Position numbers and translations under genes: made by a program. DNA of 62,503 nucleotides from a virus: IMG/VR virus record IMGVR_UViG_3300022602_000095, positions 1-62,503 of that record; one strand, given 5' to 3'. The notes beneath the pieces were generated by a model. It saw nothing but the letters and a program-made list of their open reading frames with translations. It had not been told where the DNA came from and made no database searches. Position 1 is the first letter of the stretch. Each line of letters begins with the position of its first letter. Below, one piece after another: positions 21,498-29,920 of this stretch.

Positions 21498-22316
21498 ATG
21501 CTAATTAAAGTATCGCACGAATCTCCGATTTCTATACTGCAGACATCGACATTGTATAATGATTTTGACTATGCACTGGTACATTTATTTGAATCTCATC
21601 CAAAATACTATCAGTATTTTAAAACAGCGCGTGACGTATATAACCGTGAAGTTCTTCTTGATAACTCAATCTTTGAACTTGGATATGCATTTGATAGTGA
21701 TAAGTTCTTAGCTGCTGCTATCGACCTTAAACCGAACATGTTTATTGTTCCTGATGTACTTGAAAACAGTATGGAGACGGTCGAAAGCTTTCATCGCTGG
21801 TCAAAGGACGAGCTAATACGGCAGGTCAAAGATGAATGTATTACAAAAGCTATTGGTGCTGTACAAGGTAAAACATGGCAGCAATTAATTGATTGTTACA
21901 AGTACATGTCAGATAGCGCTGACATGATTGCGATAAGTTTTGATTTCTCATATTATGATTGTACTGGCGAGGGTAGTACACAGCTTGATCGGTGGTGCTC
22001 TGGTCGTCAGCGCTTTATTACTCAACTTATTGATAAAGGTATTTGGAACTGGGATAAGCCTCACCATCTCCTCGGATGTTCTTTAGCTAAGGAGTTTCGT
22101 TATTATGTAAATCATAATATTTTTAATATTGTAAGTTGTGATACAAGTAACCCGATTGTAGCAGCTCTTCATAATATGAAGTATGATGCTGACTACGGTC
22201 TTCCAACTAAACCGTCTACAAAGCTTGCCGATCTCATTGATCATCAAGTAACAAAAGATGAGATGGAGATTATTGATTATAATACTAAAATGTTTAAGAA
22301 GATCCTATGCAGATAG
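21498..22316 (+). CDS. dpdA: DpdA-like DNA 7-deazaguanine transglycosylase
   Basis: A 272-residue protein with the TGT-superfamily pattern seen in phage DpdA enzymes, which exchange guanine in DNA for a 7-deazaguanine base. Features are LLDNSIFELG (active-site Asp region), FIVPDVLENSMETV, GAVQGKTWQQLIDCYKYM (TGT-like GxxQG), HLLGCSLAKEFRYY, and SCDTSNPIVAAL with a candidate catalytic Asp. It is smaller than tRNA TGT, as phage DpdA2-type enzymes are. It heads an operon with a formyltransferase, a DUF1599-like protein, a kinase and QueF, which supports the call. The next gene overlaps its last 10 bases. Confidence 0.8.
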   Translation: MLIKVSHESPISILQTSTLYNDFDYALVHLFESHPKYYQYFKTARDVYNREVLLDNSIFELGYAFDSDKFLAAAIDLKPNMFIVPDVLENSMETVESFHRWSKDELIRQVKDECITKAIGAVQGKTWQQLIDCYKYMSDSADMIAISFDFSYYDCTGEGSTQLDRWCSGRQRFITQLIDKGIWNWDKPHHLLGCSLAKEFRYYVNHNIFNIVSCDTSNPIVAALHNMKYDADYGLPTKPSTKLADLIDHQVTKDEMEIIDYNTKMFKKILCR

Positions 22317-22912
22317 ACACTAATTGGGTAGCTTTTTTTAGTCGTAGTGGATCTGAAATAAATAATATTATTCATCATATTGGTAAATTACCTGCTGCAA
22401 TAATTACAAATCGTCAGAATGACGATGATTTGAATCCATCGTTAAAAGCATTAAGAGATAATAATAAACTTAATTGGATAGTTCTTCCAAAGAACCCTGA
22501 ACTAAAAGACTATAAGCAAGCACTTAAACAGTATACTGACCCATTGATAACTCTTCATGGCTTTCTAAGAATTATACCAAAAGATATTTGTAAAAAATAT
22601 AAAAATATATACAATCTACACCCTGGACTTATAACTGTATATCCAGAGCTCAAAGGTAAAGACCCGCAAATTAGAGCTATAGAGGCAGACCATAAGATAG
22701 CTGGTGCTGTTATTCATAAGGTTATACCGGCTGTCGATGAGGGTGAGATCGTTACTTCGCATGCCATCAATATACATGGACTTAGCAAAGATGAAGTTTT
22801 TAACAATCTACACTCACTAGGTAGTGTAATGTGGTATCAATTTTTTAAAGATTATGAGCATAGAAGAAATAGTAAAAACAATAGAGACACAGTATCCAGC
22901 GACTTGTACTGA
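22307..22912 (+). CDS. Formyltransferase, probable base (preQ1) formylase
   Basis: A 201-residue Formyl_trans_N-type protein. It shows the catalytic triad regions: N and H in YNLHPGLITVYPELKGKDPQ and D in VIPAVDEGEIV, as in PurN and Fmt, which transfer formyl from 10-formyl-tetrahydrofolate. It is too divergent for PurN, lacks the Fmt C-terminal domain, and overlaps dpdA. Phages that formylate preQ1 in DNA are known, so formylation of the DpdA product to 7-(formylamino)methyl-7-deazaguanine is the best inference. The last 19 codons overlap the next gene. Confidence 0.7.
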   Translation: MQIDTNWVAFFSRSGSEINNIIHHIGKLPAAIITNRQNDDDLNPSLKALRDNNKLNWIVLPKNPELKDYKQALKQYTDPLITLHGFLRIIPKDICKKYKNIYNLHPGLITVYPELKGKDPQIRAIEADHKIAGAVIHKVIPAVDEGEIVTSHAINIHGLSKDEVFNNLHSLGSVMWYQFFKDYEHRRNSKNNRDTVSSDLY

Positions 22913-23201
22913 ATTTAAAAAGATTCAGTACGAACATTATCTTACATTTTGTAAGAAGCAGTTTGATTATGGTCCGGGTAATATCTCTTTAGGATCATCG
23001 CTAAATACGGCAGAAGAGCGCAAGGCATCAATCTCAGCTATTGTTGTACGACTTAATGATAAACTACAACGATTGATTAATCTTGTTCTTAGAAAGAACA
23101 GCTTAGAATCTGCCAATGAGTCTGTATTTGACGCTTTTCTAGATACTGCTGTTTATAGTATTATTGCTGAGATTGTTAATCGTGGCAAGTGGGCGAAGTA
23201 G
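22854..23201 (+). CDS. DUF1599/Nmad1-like protein
   Basis: A 115-residue helical protein. QYEHYLTFCKKQFDYGPGNI near residues 25-45, followed by RLNDKLQRLINLV and DTAVYSIIAEIVNRGKWAK, fits the DUF1599 pattern (nucleotide-modification-associated domain 1), often encoded beside base-hypermodification enzymes. Its role is unknown, perhaps nucleotide binding. It starts inside the formyltransferase gene, so translation is probably coupled. Confidence 0.6.
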   Translation: MSIEEIVKTIETQYPATCTEFKKIQYEHYLTFCKKQFDYGPGNISLGSSLNTAEERKASISAIVVRLNDKLQRLINLVLRKNSLESANESVFDAFLDTAVYSIIAEIVNRGKWAK

Positions 23202-23204
23202 AGC

Positions 23205-23216
23205 TATAATTATTAT
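23205..23216 (+). promoter_or_regulatory. -10 box of a leaderless promoter for the 23217 gene
   Basis: TATAAT (23205-23210), 6 nt to ATG 23217. The -35 is poor, so the internal promoter may be weak. Confidence 0.5.
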
Positions 23217-23765
23217 ATGATTATAAGTTTTTCAGGTGTTCAGAGTTCAGGTAAGACTACTCTTTTAAAGGCTTGTAAGGAGATCTATAGCGATCGTTTT
23301 GAATTTGTTGATGAAGTAACAAGATTGGTTAAGCGTGAATTTAATGTACCTATCAACGAGCAAGGTACAGGTCTTACTCAGTGTCTGATTACTAATAAAC
23401 ATATTGAGAATGTATTAAAGCAAAGAGATAAAGATGTTATACTCGATCGTTGTATTCTTGATGGTTTATGCTATACAGGATATCTTCACTTGGAGGGTAG
23501 TGTACCTAAGTGGGTATTTGATTATACACAAAATGTTTTTAAAAGACTTATTAGTCAATATAATATAATTTTTTATACTGATCCTTATGACGTAGCTTTA
23601 ATTGATGATGGTGAAAGAAGTACGGATATTGATTTTAGAAATAGGATGATTGAGACATTTGAACAGGCTATTATTTCATATGGTGATTTATTAGAAAATA
23701 AACTCGTTCGACTAAAAGGAACAGTTGAAGAACGAATGGAAGCTATTAAAATAAAGCTACAATAA
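23217..23765 (+). CDS. P-loop kinase, NadR/deoxynucleotide-kinase-like
   Basis: A 182-residue protein with Walker A GVQSSGKTT (residues 7-15), FVDEVTRLVKREF, VILDRCILDGLCYTGYL (D-R-x-x-x-D substrate motif) and IIFYTDPYDVALIDDGERS. This is the AAA_28/NadR-type P-loop kinase fold. In a modification operon it may phosphorylate a nucleoside or base intermediate; the substrate cannot be read from sequence. It is related in style to the kinase at 48683-49444. Confidence 0.75.
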   Translation: MIISFSGVQSSGKTTLLKACKEIYSDRFEFVDEVTRLVKREFNVPINEQGTGLTQCLITNKHIENVLKQRDKDVILDRCILDGLCYTGYLHLEGSVPKWVFDYTQNVFKRLISQYNIIFYTDPYDVALIDDGERSTDIDFRNRMIETFEQAIISYGDLLENKLVRLKGTVEERMEAIKIKLQ

Positions 23766-23767
23766 TT

Positions 23768-24685
23768 ATGACAACAAACTTAACTGATATTGCTTCTAAA
23801 ACTCTTGGTTCCTCAGCATCCTATGCTGTATACACTGAGCAGTTCGATCCATCGCTTCTTAATCCTATGCCTAGAATTCTTGCTCGTGAAGGGTGGGGTA
23901 TTAAGGGTGATGAGTTTGTAGGTTTTGATACGTGGCATTGTCATGAAGCTACATTCCTTCTTAATAATGGTTATCCTGTTGCTGGTACAATTAAATATGT
24001 TTATCCAGCTGATTCAGAGTTTATGGTAGAATCGAAGTCTGCCAAGCTCTATATGAACTCTTTCGATATGTGTAAGATGGGTGAGAACCTCAACGAGGCT
24101 ATTAAGAATTATGAACAGCAAATTACTACCGATCTCACTAATGTAATCGGAAAGCCTGTTAAAGTTAAATTCTTTCCTTCTGAATCAACAGGTATTTTTC
24201 CTCTAAGGGATTATCGAGATTTGTATGTAGAACTTGCTAATAAAGCTTCGCAAATTACAATTACAGATTATTCAGCTCAACAAGATCATTTAGAATTTTA
24301 TAAGATTCATCCTGAAGATAATAATCTAGTTAGTGATAAGTGGTTTACCAATGCCCTTCGCTCACGCTGCCGTCATACAAAGCAAAAAGATACAGGTGCT
24401 GCTTATGTTCATATTATTACAAAAAATGGTATGCGGGTAAAGCCTGAATCGCTCTTTAAGCAGATTGTAGCACTTCGTGAGGTTAATGAATTCCATGAAT
24501 TTTGTGCTGAGAAGCTTTTTACAAGTATTATGGCTCACGATGAGGTAGCAGACTGTGTAGTAACTCTTCTTTACTCACGACGTGGCTCACTCGATATTAA
24601 TCCCACACGTGCGAGTAGTAAGCATCTCCTACCTCTTATTCTCGGTGACGTAAATCACTATACAGAGAAGGCAATGGGACAGTAG
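23768..24685 (+). CDS. queF: QueF, preQ0 reductase
   Basis: A 305-residue, two-domain QueF (E. coli-like length). It contains ESKSAKLYMNSFDMCKM (residues 88-104), the active Cys201 in ALRSRCRHTKQKDTG with the following Asp208, LREVNEFHEFCAEKLF, and SRRGSLDINPTRAS. QueF reduces 7-cyano-7-deazaguanine (preQ0) to preQ1 with NADPH. Its place beside DpdA and the formyltransferase points to preQ1-type bases in the phage DNA rather than preQ0. It starts 2 nt after the kinase stop. Confidence 0.9.
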   Translation: MTTNLTDIASKTLGSSASYAVYTEQFDPSLLNPMPRILAREGWGIKGDEFVGFDTWHCHEATFLLNNGYPVAGTIKYVYPADSEFMVESKSAKLYMNSFDMCKMGENLNEAIKNYEQQITTDLTNVIGKPVKVKFFPSESTGIFPLRDYRDLYVELANKASQITITDYSAQQDHLEFYKIHPEDNNLVSDKWFTNALRSRCRHTKQKDTGAAYVHIITKNGMRVKPESLFKQIVALREVNEFHEFCAEKLFTSIMAHDEVADCVVTLLYSRRGSLDINPTRASSKHLLPLILGDVNHYTEKAMGQ

Positions 24686-24712
24686 TTTAGCTTGTTAGTT
24701 GTTGTTACAAAG

Positions 24713-24741
24713 AAAAAGCCCTAGCTAAGCTAGGGCTTTTT
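24713..24741. terminator. Bidirectional rho-independent terminator
   Basis: AAAAAGCCCTAGC-TAA-GCTAGGGCTTTTT, 13-bp arms with a T-run on both strands, between the convergent queF operon and the 24765 gene. Confidence 0.95.
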
Positions 24742-24764
24742 TAATTTAGTTTATTATCTTTTTA

Positions 24765-25274
24765 TTAACCGCACTGTGCCACAAGACGTGCGTGACCGGC
24801 TGTTGTACGTACAGCGTTTGATGAATTCAATGATGTTTCACTAGGATTTGTTGAAACAAAGAAGAAGTTATCAAGCTTTGAATTCTGTGTAGTATCAAAA
24901 ACTATAGTTGATGAGTTTCCAGAGAGGAAAAGATTTGTTGTAAGAAGATTAACATTATCAATATCATTGCTTACAGGGAAGATAATATTAAGGGTTACGC
25001 TTGAAATAGAAGTATTAAAAGTTGGTGATACGATATTACCTACATAGTTAACTGTTGTTGGGATTACTGAAGCGGAGCTTAATGATATAACAGCGCTACT
25101 TACACCGGTTTGTAAAGTAAGATAAGCAACATCATCGGTAAGAGCATTGCCAAGAGTTGTATTACTTAAGTTAAGTAGAATAGTTGCGCTTGCGCCAGTT
25201 GTGGCTGAAGAGTATGTATAACTGTTAACAGAAGCAATAGCTGGTGTAACGTTTAAGAGGGATTCGTATGCCAT
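24765..25274 (-). CDS. Probable virion surface protein, paralogue A
   Basis: A 169-residue Ser/Thr/Asn-rich beta protein (MAYESLLNVTPAIASVNSYT). It shares start (MAYES), plan and motifs with the neighbour at 25305-25814: TTLGN, a central INxxLSSPS-like region, KLDNFFFVS versus NLDNFFFLT, and RTTAGHARLVAQ versus RTTGGNARIQAY. The position downstream of the major capsid gene and the late promoter at 25282 suggest a head decoration or tail-tube protein. No clear match to T4 Hoc, Soc or gp19 is seen. Confidence 0.6.
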   Translation of the reverse strand: MAYESLLNVTPAIASVNSYTYSSATTGASATILLNLSNTTLGNALTDDVAYLTLQTGVSSAVISLSSASVIPTTVNYVGNIVSPTFNTSISSVTLNIIFPVSNDIDNVNLLTTNLFLSGNSSTIVFDTTQNSKLDNFFFVSTNPSETSLNSSNAVRTTAGHARLVAQCG

Positions 25275-25281
25275 ATATTAT

Positions 25282-25289
25282 TATTTATT
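25282..25289 (-). promoter_or_regulatory. Late promoter for the 24765 gene
   Basis: Minus-strand AATAAATA, 7 nt before ATG. Confidence 0.65.
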
Positions 25290-25304
25290 CTTTGGTTGTT
25301 TTTT

Positions 25305-25814
25305 TTATCCAAGATAAGCCTGTATTCTTGCATTACCACCTGTTGTACGAACTTGAAATTTAGGATCCGGACTACCTGTTAAAAAGAAAAAATTGTCAAG
25401 GTTTGTTGTTTTTGTCGGATCTAGTACAAATGTAGATGCATTAGCTGAAAGACTTATCGATGTATTGGAGAGCTCCCTTCCAGGAAAGTTAAGAGTAATT
25501 GTAGCACTAGTATTAGCTAAGTAAGTTGATGTTGCAATAGTACCTGGAAAAAGCTGATTTGTTGTTAAAATAGAAGGTGAACTTAATGTCATGTTAATAC
25601 TATTTGCCGGGCTGCCAGATGATGCACTTAATGCATAACCTGTAGAATCAGGGTCTGTATTAAGAGTAATCTTACAAACCATATCGCCATATTTGTTTCC
25701 GAGTGTTGTACCAGAGATGCTCAATAAAAATATTGAGTCAAACCCTGAAGCAATAGCTGTACTATAAATGGTTGAAAGTGTTGGTGTAACTGTTAAAGCT
25801 GATTCGTATGCCAT
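25305..25814 (-). CDS. Probable virion surface protein, paralogue B
   Basis: A 169-residue beta-rich protein (MAYESALTVTPTLSTIYSTA). ATG 25814 is chosen over 25820 because the paralogue also starts MAYES. It ends with GGNARIQAYLG. It is a tandem duplicate of the 24765 gene with strong divergence in the middle. Probable capsid decoration or tube subunit (inference from position after the gp23-like gene). Confidence 0.6.
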   Translation of the reverse strand: MAYESALTVTPTLSTIYSTAIASGFDSIFLLSISGTTLGNKYGDMVCKITLNTDPDSTGYALSASSGSPANSINMTLSSPSILTTNQLFPGTIATSTYLANTSATITLNFPGRELSNTSISLSANASTFVLDPTKTTNLDNFFFLTGSPDPKFQVRTTGGNARIQAYLG

Positions 25815-25850
25815 ATACATTTATTTGTTCAGAGCATAATATATAAAAGG

Positions 25851-25878
25851 GAAAACCCGGTCTTTCGACCGGGTTTTC
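25851..25878. terminator. Terminator downstream of the major capsid gene
   Basis: GAAAACCCGGTC-TTTC-GACCGGGTTTTC, 12-bp arms, followed by CTTTT on the minus strand and TTTTT on the plus strand. It separates the capsid gene from the two surface-protein genes. Confidence 0.9.
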
Positions 25879-25907
25879 TTTTTGATCTTTCGAGGATCGA
25901 ATACTTC

Positions 25908-27434
25908 TTAGAAGTAAACAGACTGAGTAGCAGGCGTAAATGCTGTACTGAGACCCTGAAGAATAATGACGTGGTAATAAAGATTCGCACCGAAGATGTT
26001 ATCTACAACGCCATAACGGGTTAATAGACCAACACGTGGTGAGAAATCGTTAGGACCGATGGTACGCTGAACCATTACAGGGATGTAAGGGCAGTAGATG
26101 ATACCAGTGTCATAGAACTCAGGCCCCTTGTAACCAAGGAGTGCGTAGTCAAGGCGTGTTGTACGAGTGCTATTGGCGGGGAAACCACCTTTACCACCGA
26201 AGTTACCTCCGGCGTTAGCCTCGAACTGTGCCTCTGTACGTGTGTCACGATAAACATTAAAACGACCGGCCAATGAGCCTACCTTTGCAACACCAACGGG
26301 CTGTGTATTTACTGAACCCTGTACTGGTACCCACTGGAATTCAGGGAGCATTTCTAGGATTGCGCAAACGCGAGGTGTACCAACTACGAAGTTGGCGGAA
26401 CCACGGCGGTTACGTACAGCGATACGATTAGCCTCAATGATGAGTCTCTGATAGAAGTCACGATTACGCTCAACGAGCCAACGACCATCGGCTGAAGCAG
26501 GATTCCAGATTGAGAAGCCTACGCCGTAACCGGCGTTAAGGGCTGTCTGAATCATACGGATGATCATTTCACGGTCGATTTCGGCCTGAAGCTCATATGA
26601 CATAGCATTTGTGAGCTCAGTATCGATATCGATACCGTTCATGTTCTTAAGATCCTGTTCAAGCTCAACGGACCAGCGAGCTGCAAGACGGCGTGTGCCG
26701 GCTTCAACTGCTGTCTTCTCAAAGCTGACGACGATCTGTGGGATGTTACTGCTTAACTCAAACTGGCTGAGTAATGCTGCAACGCCCTGATCTTCAACAG
26801 GAATGACGAAGGATGAACCTGCGCCTAAACCGGAGAGAGACTGTGAGCTCGCACCTGTGAAGGCTGTGTTGAGGTACTGATAACCTAATTCTGGGTTAGC
26901 TGAGAGGGCATTGTTTGCATTACCAGCATACTGTTGTGTGCTGGAAGCATCAAGGGAACCTGTCTGATAACCAAGTGAGGTTGGTTCGTACTTATAACGG
27001 AGTGCAAAAGCAAGACCGACTGGGCCACTCATTGGCTGAACACCAACAATCTCGTTTGTTATGAGTTCAGGGAATGTACGTCTGATCATCGGAATGAGGA
27101 TCTTAGGGAGACGAGCGTCACCGGAAGCATAAGCTGAATCGTTCTGTGATGGGAACTGATTGCCATATGAACCTGCGCCACCTGTTTCACCACCGAAAAC
27201 GCCACTACCTGCAACGCCGTAACCGCCAGCTGTGCCGCCGGATTGGTTTGAGGCCTCAAAGCACCACTTCTCTTGGTTCTCAAGGAGGATAGCGGTGTTT
27301 AAGCGTGTGTGGTCGTCTTCAATTGCGCGAACGTTGTTGGATGTGTAATCCAATACTGGACTCCACTTCTCAAGCAATGTACGCGCACTTCTCTCATCGA
27401 TGTAAGACTGTGAAGGACGGATTGATTTTGACAT
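25908..27434 (-). CDS. gp23: gp23-like major capsid protein
   Basis: A 508-residue protein (T4 gp23 has 521). The N-terminal part (LLEKWSPVLDYTS) is typical of T4-like capsid proteins, followed near residue 60 by KWCFEAS, a candidate gp21 cleavage site, and a Gly-rich linker. SYGNQFPSQNDSAYASGDAR (residues 89-108) and IPMIRRTFPELITNEIVGVQ follow. The C-terminal half contains RVCAILEMLPEF and other shell-lattice segments. It carries a longer leader than most late genes here. Residues about 89-113 are echoed in the 60869-61114 protein. Confidence 0.9.
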   Translation of the reverse strand: MSKSIRPSQSYIDERSARTLLEKWSPVLDYTSNNVRAIEDDHTRLNTAILLENQEKWCFEASNQSGGTAGGYGVAGSGVFGGETGGAGSYGNQFPSQNDSAYASGDARLPKILIPMIRRTFPELITNEIVGVQPMSGPVGLAFALRYKYEPTSLGYQTGSLDASSTQQYAGNANNALSANPELGYQYLNTAFTGASSQSLSGLGAGSSFVIPVEDQGVAALLSQFELSSNIPQIVVSFEKTAVEAGTRRLAARWSVELEQDLKNMNGIDIDTELTNAMSYELQAEIDREMIIRMIQTALNAGYGVGFSIWNPASADGRWLVERNRDFYQRLIIEANRIAVRNRRGSANFVVGTPRVCAILEMLPEFQWVPVQGSVNTQPVGVAKVGSLAGRFNVYRDTRTEAQFEANAGGNFGGKGGFPANSTRTTRLDYALLGYKGPEFYDTGIIYCPYIPVMVQRTIGPNDFSPRVGLLTRYGVVDNIFGANLYYHVIILQGLSTAFTPATQSVYF

Positions 27435-27530
27435 AGTTTTAAAAAATTTCTTTCTTTTTGTCGACCTTATATTCTATTCAGGGGAATACCCTCAACAACA
27501 AATCTTCTATTCTTTAGAAGAAAATAAAAC

Positions 27531-28409
27531 TTAGTACTTATGAAGCTCGTTCAAGTAAAGATTGAATGCACGATCCTCACTTGCTGGAGTCTCAATAGAC
27601 TCCTCGATTACTGGGCGATCAACAGATGTAGTAACTGTTTCTTCCCTAGCTTCGGTAACAAGATTGTTGAGCCGCTCTTCTTCGGATTTGTCAAAAAGAC
27701 CAAGGGTATAATCAAAGTTTTCTGCGATAAATTTTGCGGACTTTGAACCCAACATCTTTCTCATGTAGGTCTTTCTGTCCTCATCAAGAGAGGAAATATT
27801 CTTCTCGAGAATCAAACTCGCATTGACTGTGTTTAGTTGCTCGGTCAATGTTGCAACCCGCTTATTAGCGGCTTCAAGCTGCTTGGCAGCTTCATCAATT
27901 CTTGTTTTACCGTCAACGACGGCATCACGAATACTCTCTTGGGCGAGAGCCATATCAACGGAAAGCATGTTGCGCATTTCATTAAGAACTGCTGCTGCAC
28001 GCTTATTGTTGACGGCCTCTTGAATTTCAGCTGCTGGGAGCTTCTCTTCAAGATAAAGTTCAAGGTAATTACTTACCTGGTCAATCATTTGATTTTTAAA
28101 ATCTGCAGCTTCTGTTGTAAGAGCTGTTTCATACTTCTCTACGATCTGCTTAAGCTTCTTTACACGATCAGCATCAAGAGCTGCAACAACTTTGTTGAGC
28201 TTGGCAACGTGATCAGCATCAATAGCTTCGATAAGAGTTTCAAGCTTACTAGCATAATCCTCATCCTGTTCATTGAGAGCTTTTTCAACGTGAAGTTTTA
28301 CTTTAGCGTCGACAGAAGCTTCATAGGCTGTTTCAATTTCCTTAAGAACGTCTTCAGTAAGAATGTCCTTAGTTGCTGCCTTGAGGAGTTCGGAGATATT
28401 ATTTTGCAT
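27531..28409 (-). CDS. gp22: gp22-like prohead scaffold protein
   Basis: A 292-residue, highly charged coiled-coil protein (heptad-rich from residue 20 to 210). Position directly before the capsid gene, with protease upstream, matches T4 gene 22. Tandem segments (LIEAIDADHVAKLNKVVAAL, DADRVKKLKQIVEKYETAL) repeat a D-A-D-x-V-x-K-L-x-x-V motif. It forms the core around which the shell assembles and is then degraded by the gp21-type protease. The start overlaps the end of the 28399 gene by 11 nt. Confidence 0.8.
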   Translation of the reverse strand: MQNNISELLKAATKDILTEDVLKEIETAYEASVDAKVKLHVEKALNEQDEDYASKLETLIEAIDADHVAKLNKVVAALDADRVKKLKQIVEKYETALTTEAADFKNQMIDQVSNYLELYLEEKLPAAEIQEAVNNKRAAAVLNEMRNMLSVDMALAQESIRDAVVDGKTRIDEAAKQLEAANKRVATLTEQLNTVNASLILEKNISSLDEDRKTYMRKMLGSKSAKFIAENFDYTLGLFDKSEEERLNNLVTEAREETVTTSVDRPVIEESIETPASEDRAFNLYLNELHKY

Positions 28410-28755
28410 AAATTGTTGAGTTTTTTACGGCCTTGTCTATTATTGCTTTGAGCTTGCTTTCGACTGTACCTTGTAAATACTTATCGGCTTGAGCGTAATT
28501 TTTTTGTGAAATTGACTTTAAAAAGTTAGCAATATTTGTTGATTCATTCTTTGCTTCTTCTTCATCAGCTTGATCCGCAACTTGAACCTTAATAGCTGTA
28601 GTTGATTTTGATGCTGCATTACCGAGTTGTTTCTTAAGATCCTGCAATTTTTTCTTCTTAGCAAGATCAGCGGGTTTACCTGCTGCCATATTTTTATTAA
28701 TATCTGTAGCAAGAGCATCGACTTGCTGCTGTAATGTTAATGTAGGATCTGCCAT
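28399..28755 (-). CDS. Prohead core protein (gp67/gp68 position)
   Basis: A 118-residue charged helical protein (MADPTLTLQQQVDALATDIN...), Lys/Ala/Glu-rich, with FLKSISQKNYAQADKYLQGT near residue 83. In T4 the small core proteins gp67 and gp68 sit between portal and protease; here the gene sits between protease and scaffold. The core role is inferred from composition and position. TATAAATA (28766-28773) is its late promoter. Confidence 0.55.
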   Translation of the reverse strand: MADPTLTLQQQVDALATDINKNMAAGKPADLAKKKKLQDLKKQLGNAASKSTTAIKVQVADQADEEEAKNESTNIANFLKSISQKNYAQADKYLQGTVESKLKAIIDKAVKNSTIYAK

Positions 28756-28765
28756 ATTATAATTT

Positions 28766-28773
28766 TATTTATA
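28766..28773 (-). promoter_or_regulatory. Late promoter for the core-protein gene
   Basis: Exact minus-strand TATAAATA, 10 nt before ATG 28755. Confidence 0.75.
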
Positions 28774-29436
28774 CTAGAGTTTAGATAAAAACGACAAGAT
28801 TTGCTCTTTTAGGAAAAAGGCAACATCGTGTTTGGGTAAACCGCGAATGCTCTTTTCAAAAGATTCATATACTTCTTCAAGTTTGCCGTCCATACCAAGA
28901 ACATATTGTTTTGATTCAAGAATACCGTTAACAAAAGCTTTAGGGCAACTCGGATCAGCAACACAATCAACAGCAATAAGACGCATTTCGTTTACACGAT
29001 TAATACCATCAGACTGCTCTTCAAGCTGACCAAGGGCACGACTTGACATACCAACCTTAACACCGTCGTTAATAAGTGATCGTACAATCTGACCAACAGG
29101 TGTTGATAATACAATTGATTCACCAATAATAATATTACCATCCTTACGTAAGGAAGTAACCATATGACAGGCTCTTTCAAGATCAACTTCTGCTGAAGCA
29201 GGATGATTTAATTCACCTAACGCGCGCTTTGGTATAACCATTTCCTGAACGTAACGATTAACTTCACGCTCCATATCAGACTCTGTATAGATTCTTTTGT
29301 TCTTATTAACTTCTTCGCAAGCCATATAAGGTCCACGAATTTTCATGATTGACTGGCCCTTTATATTTTTTTGCTCTTCGATATATTCGAACTGCTCTTC
29401 TGAGGCCGGTGTTTCAACTAGTAATCTAAGTGACAT
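28774..29436 (-). CDS. gp21: gp21-like prohead protease
   Basis: A 220-residue serine protease of the T4 gp21/herpesvirus-like fold. GPYMACEEVNKNKRIY precedes ALGELNHPA with catalytic His78, and GVKVGMSSRALG carries catalytic Ser131 or Ser132. It matures capsid and core proteins after (L/I)-x-E. Its own N-terminus SLRLLVETPAS contains L-V-E, suggesting self-cleavage. AATAAATA (29442-29449) lies 5 nt before ATG. It is likely to cut the many propeptide-bearing proteins in this window. Confidence 0.9.
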   Translation of the reverse strand: MSLRLLVETPASEEQFEYIEEQKNIKGQSIMKIRGPYMACEEVNKNKRIYTESDMEREVNRYVQEMVIPKRALGELNHPASAEVDLERACHMVTSLRKDGNIIIGESIVLSTPVGQIVRSLINDGVKVGMSSRALGQLEEQSDGINRVNEMRLIAVDCVADPSCPKAFVNGILESKQYVLGMDGKLEEVYESFEKSIRGLPKHDVAFFLKEQILSFLSKL

Positions 29437-29441
29437 AAAGA

Positions 29442-29449
29442 TATTTATT
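29442..29449 (-). promoter_or_regulatory. Late promoter for the protease gene
   Basis: Minus-strand AATAAATA ending 5 nt before ATG 29436; predicts a leaderless late mRNA. Confidence 0.7.
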
Positions 29450-29459
29450 GTCCGAATAG

Positions 29460-29918
29460 TTATTTATCTATACCTAACTCTTTTTCTGTTAAAATTAAAA
29501 AGCTATAACCATATTTCTGACACCACTTTCTAGCAGCCTCCCATTTTGCTTGATTCTGTGCAAAGCGTGCGGTTTCGTAAACCATTGTCGACATACGCTT
29601 TCTACCTTTTACAGGTGCAATAGTTTGACCACTTGGTTTAATTTCTATGATGTATTTTTTTATTATATTGCTTTCTTTTATCGCTACAACACCATCAGTA
29701 TAGTAACGGTGTACCTTATGATCTAAAGGGCTTACGTAAGGTATAATAACAGCTTCTGATGCCCATTCTACAACATTAGGGTTATCATCTGCCCATCGAA
29801 AAAATTTTAACTCCCAGCCAGATCGATATACAGGTAATTCCTTACCAATATATTTTGATTTATTTTTTGGATTAAAGATGCCTTGCTTGAATTTACCTTT
29901 ACCGTTTAGAGGGATCAT
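29460..29918 (-). CDS. gp4: gp4-like head completion protein
   Basis: A 152-residue basic protein. It begins with GIFNPKNKSKYIGKELPVYR, then RSGWELKFFRWADDNPNVVE, IPYVSPLDHKVHRYYTDG and IIEIKPSGQT. This matches the T4 gp4 (head completion) family, which has a PD-(D/E)XK-like core (D in YYTDG, E-I-K). It acts after packaging so heads can accept tails. It ends close to the gp21 late promoter and follows the neck gene. Confidence 0.85.
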   Translation of the reverse strand: MIPLNGKGKFKQGIFNPKNKSKYIGKELPVYRSGWELKFFRWADDNPNVVEWASEAVIIPYVSPLDHKVHRYYTDGVVAIKESNIIKKYIIEIKPSGQTIAPVKGRKRMSTMVYETARFAQNQAKWEAARKWCQKYGYSFLILTEKELGIDK

Positions 29919-29920
29919 AA

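Noticed and set aside
24765-25814. The two paralogues as gp19 tail tube proteins
   Set aside because: Size is close (169 versus 163) but no gp19-type motif is visible and they follow the capsid gene; left as virion surface proteins of unknown type.
27837-28451. 204-residue plus-strand ORF over the scaffold gene
   Set aside because: Antisense to the gp22-like gene; Cys/Phe/Leu-rich composition is an artefact of reading charged coiled-coil DNA backwards.
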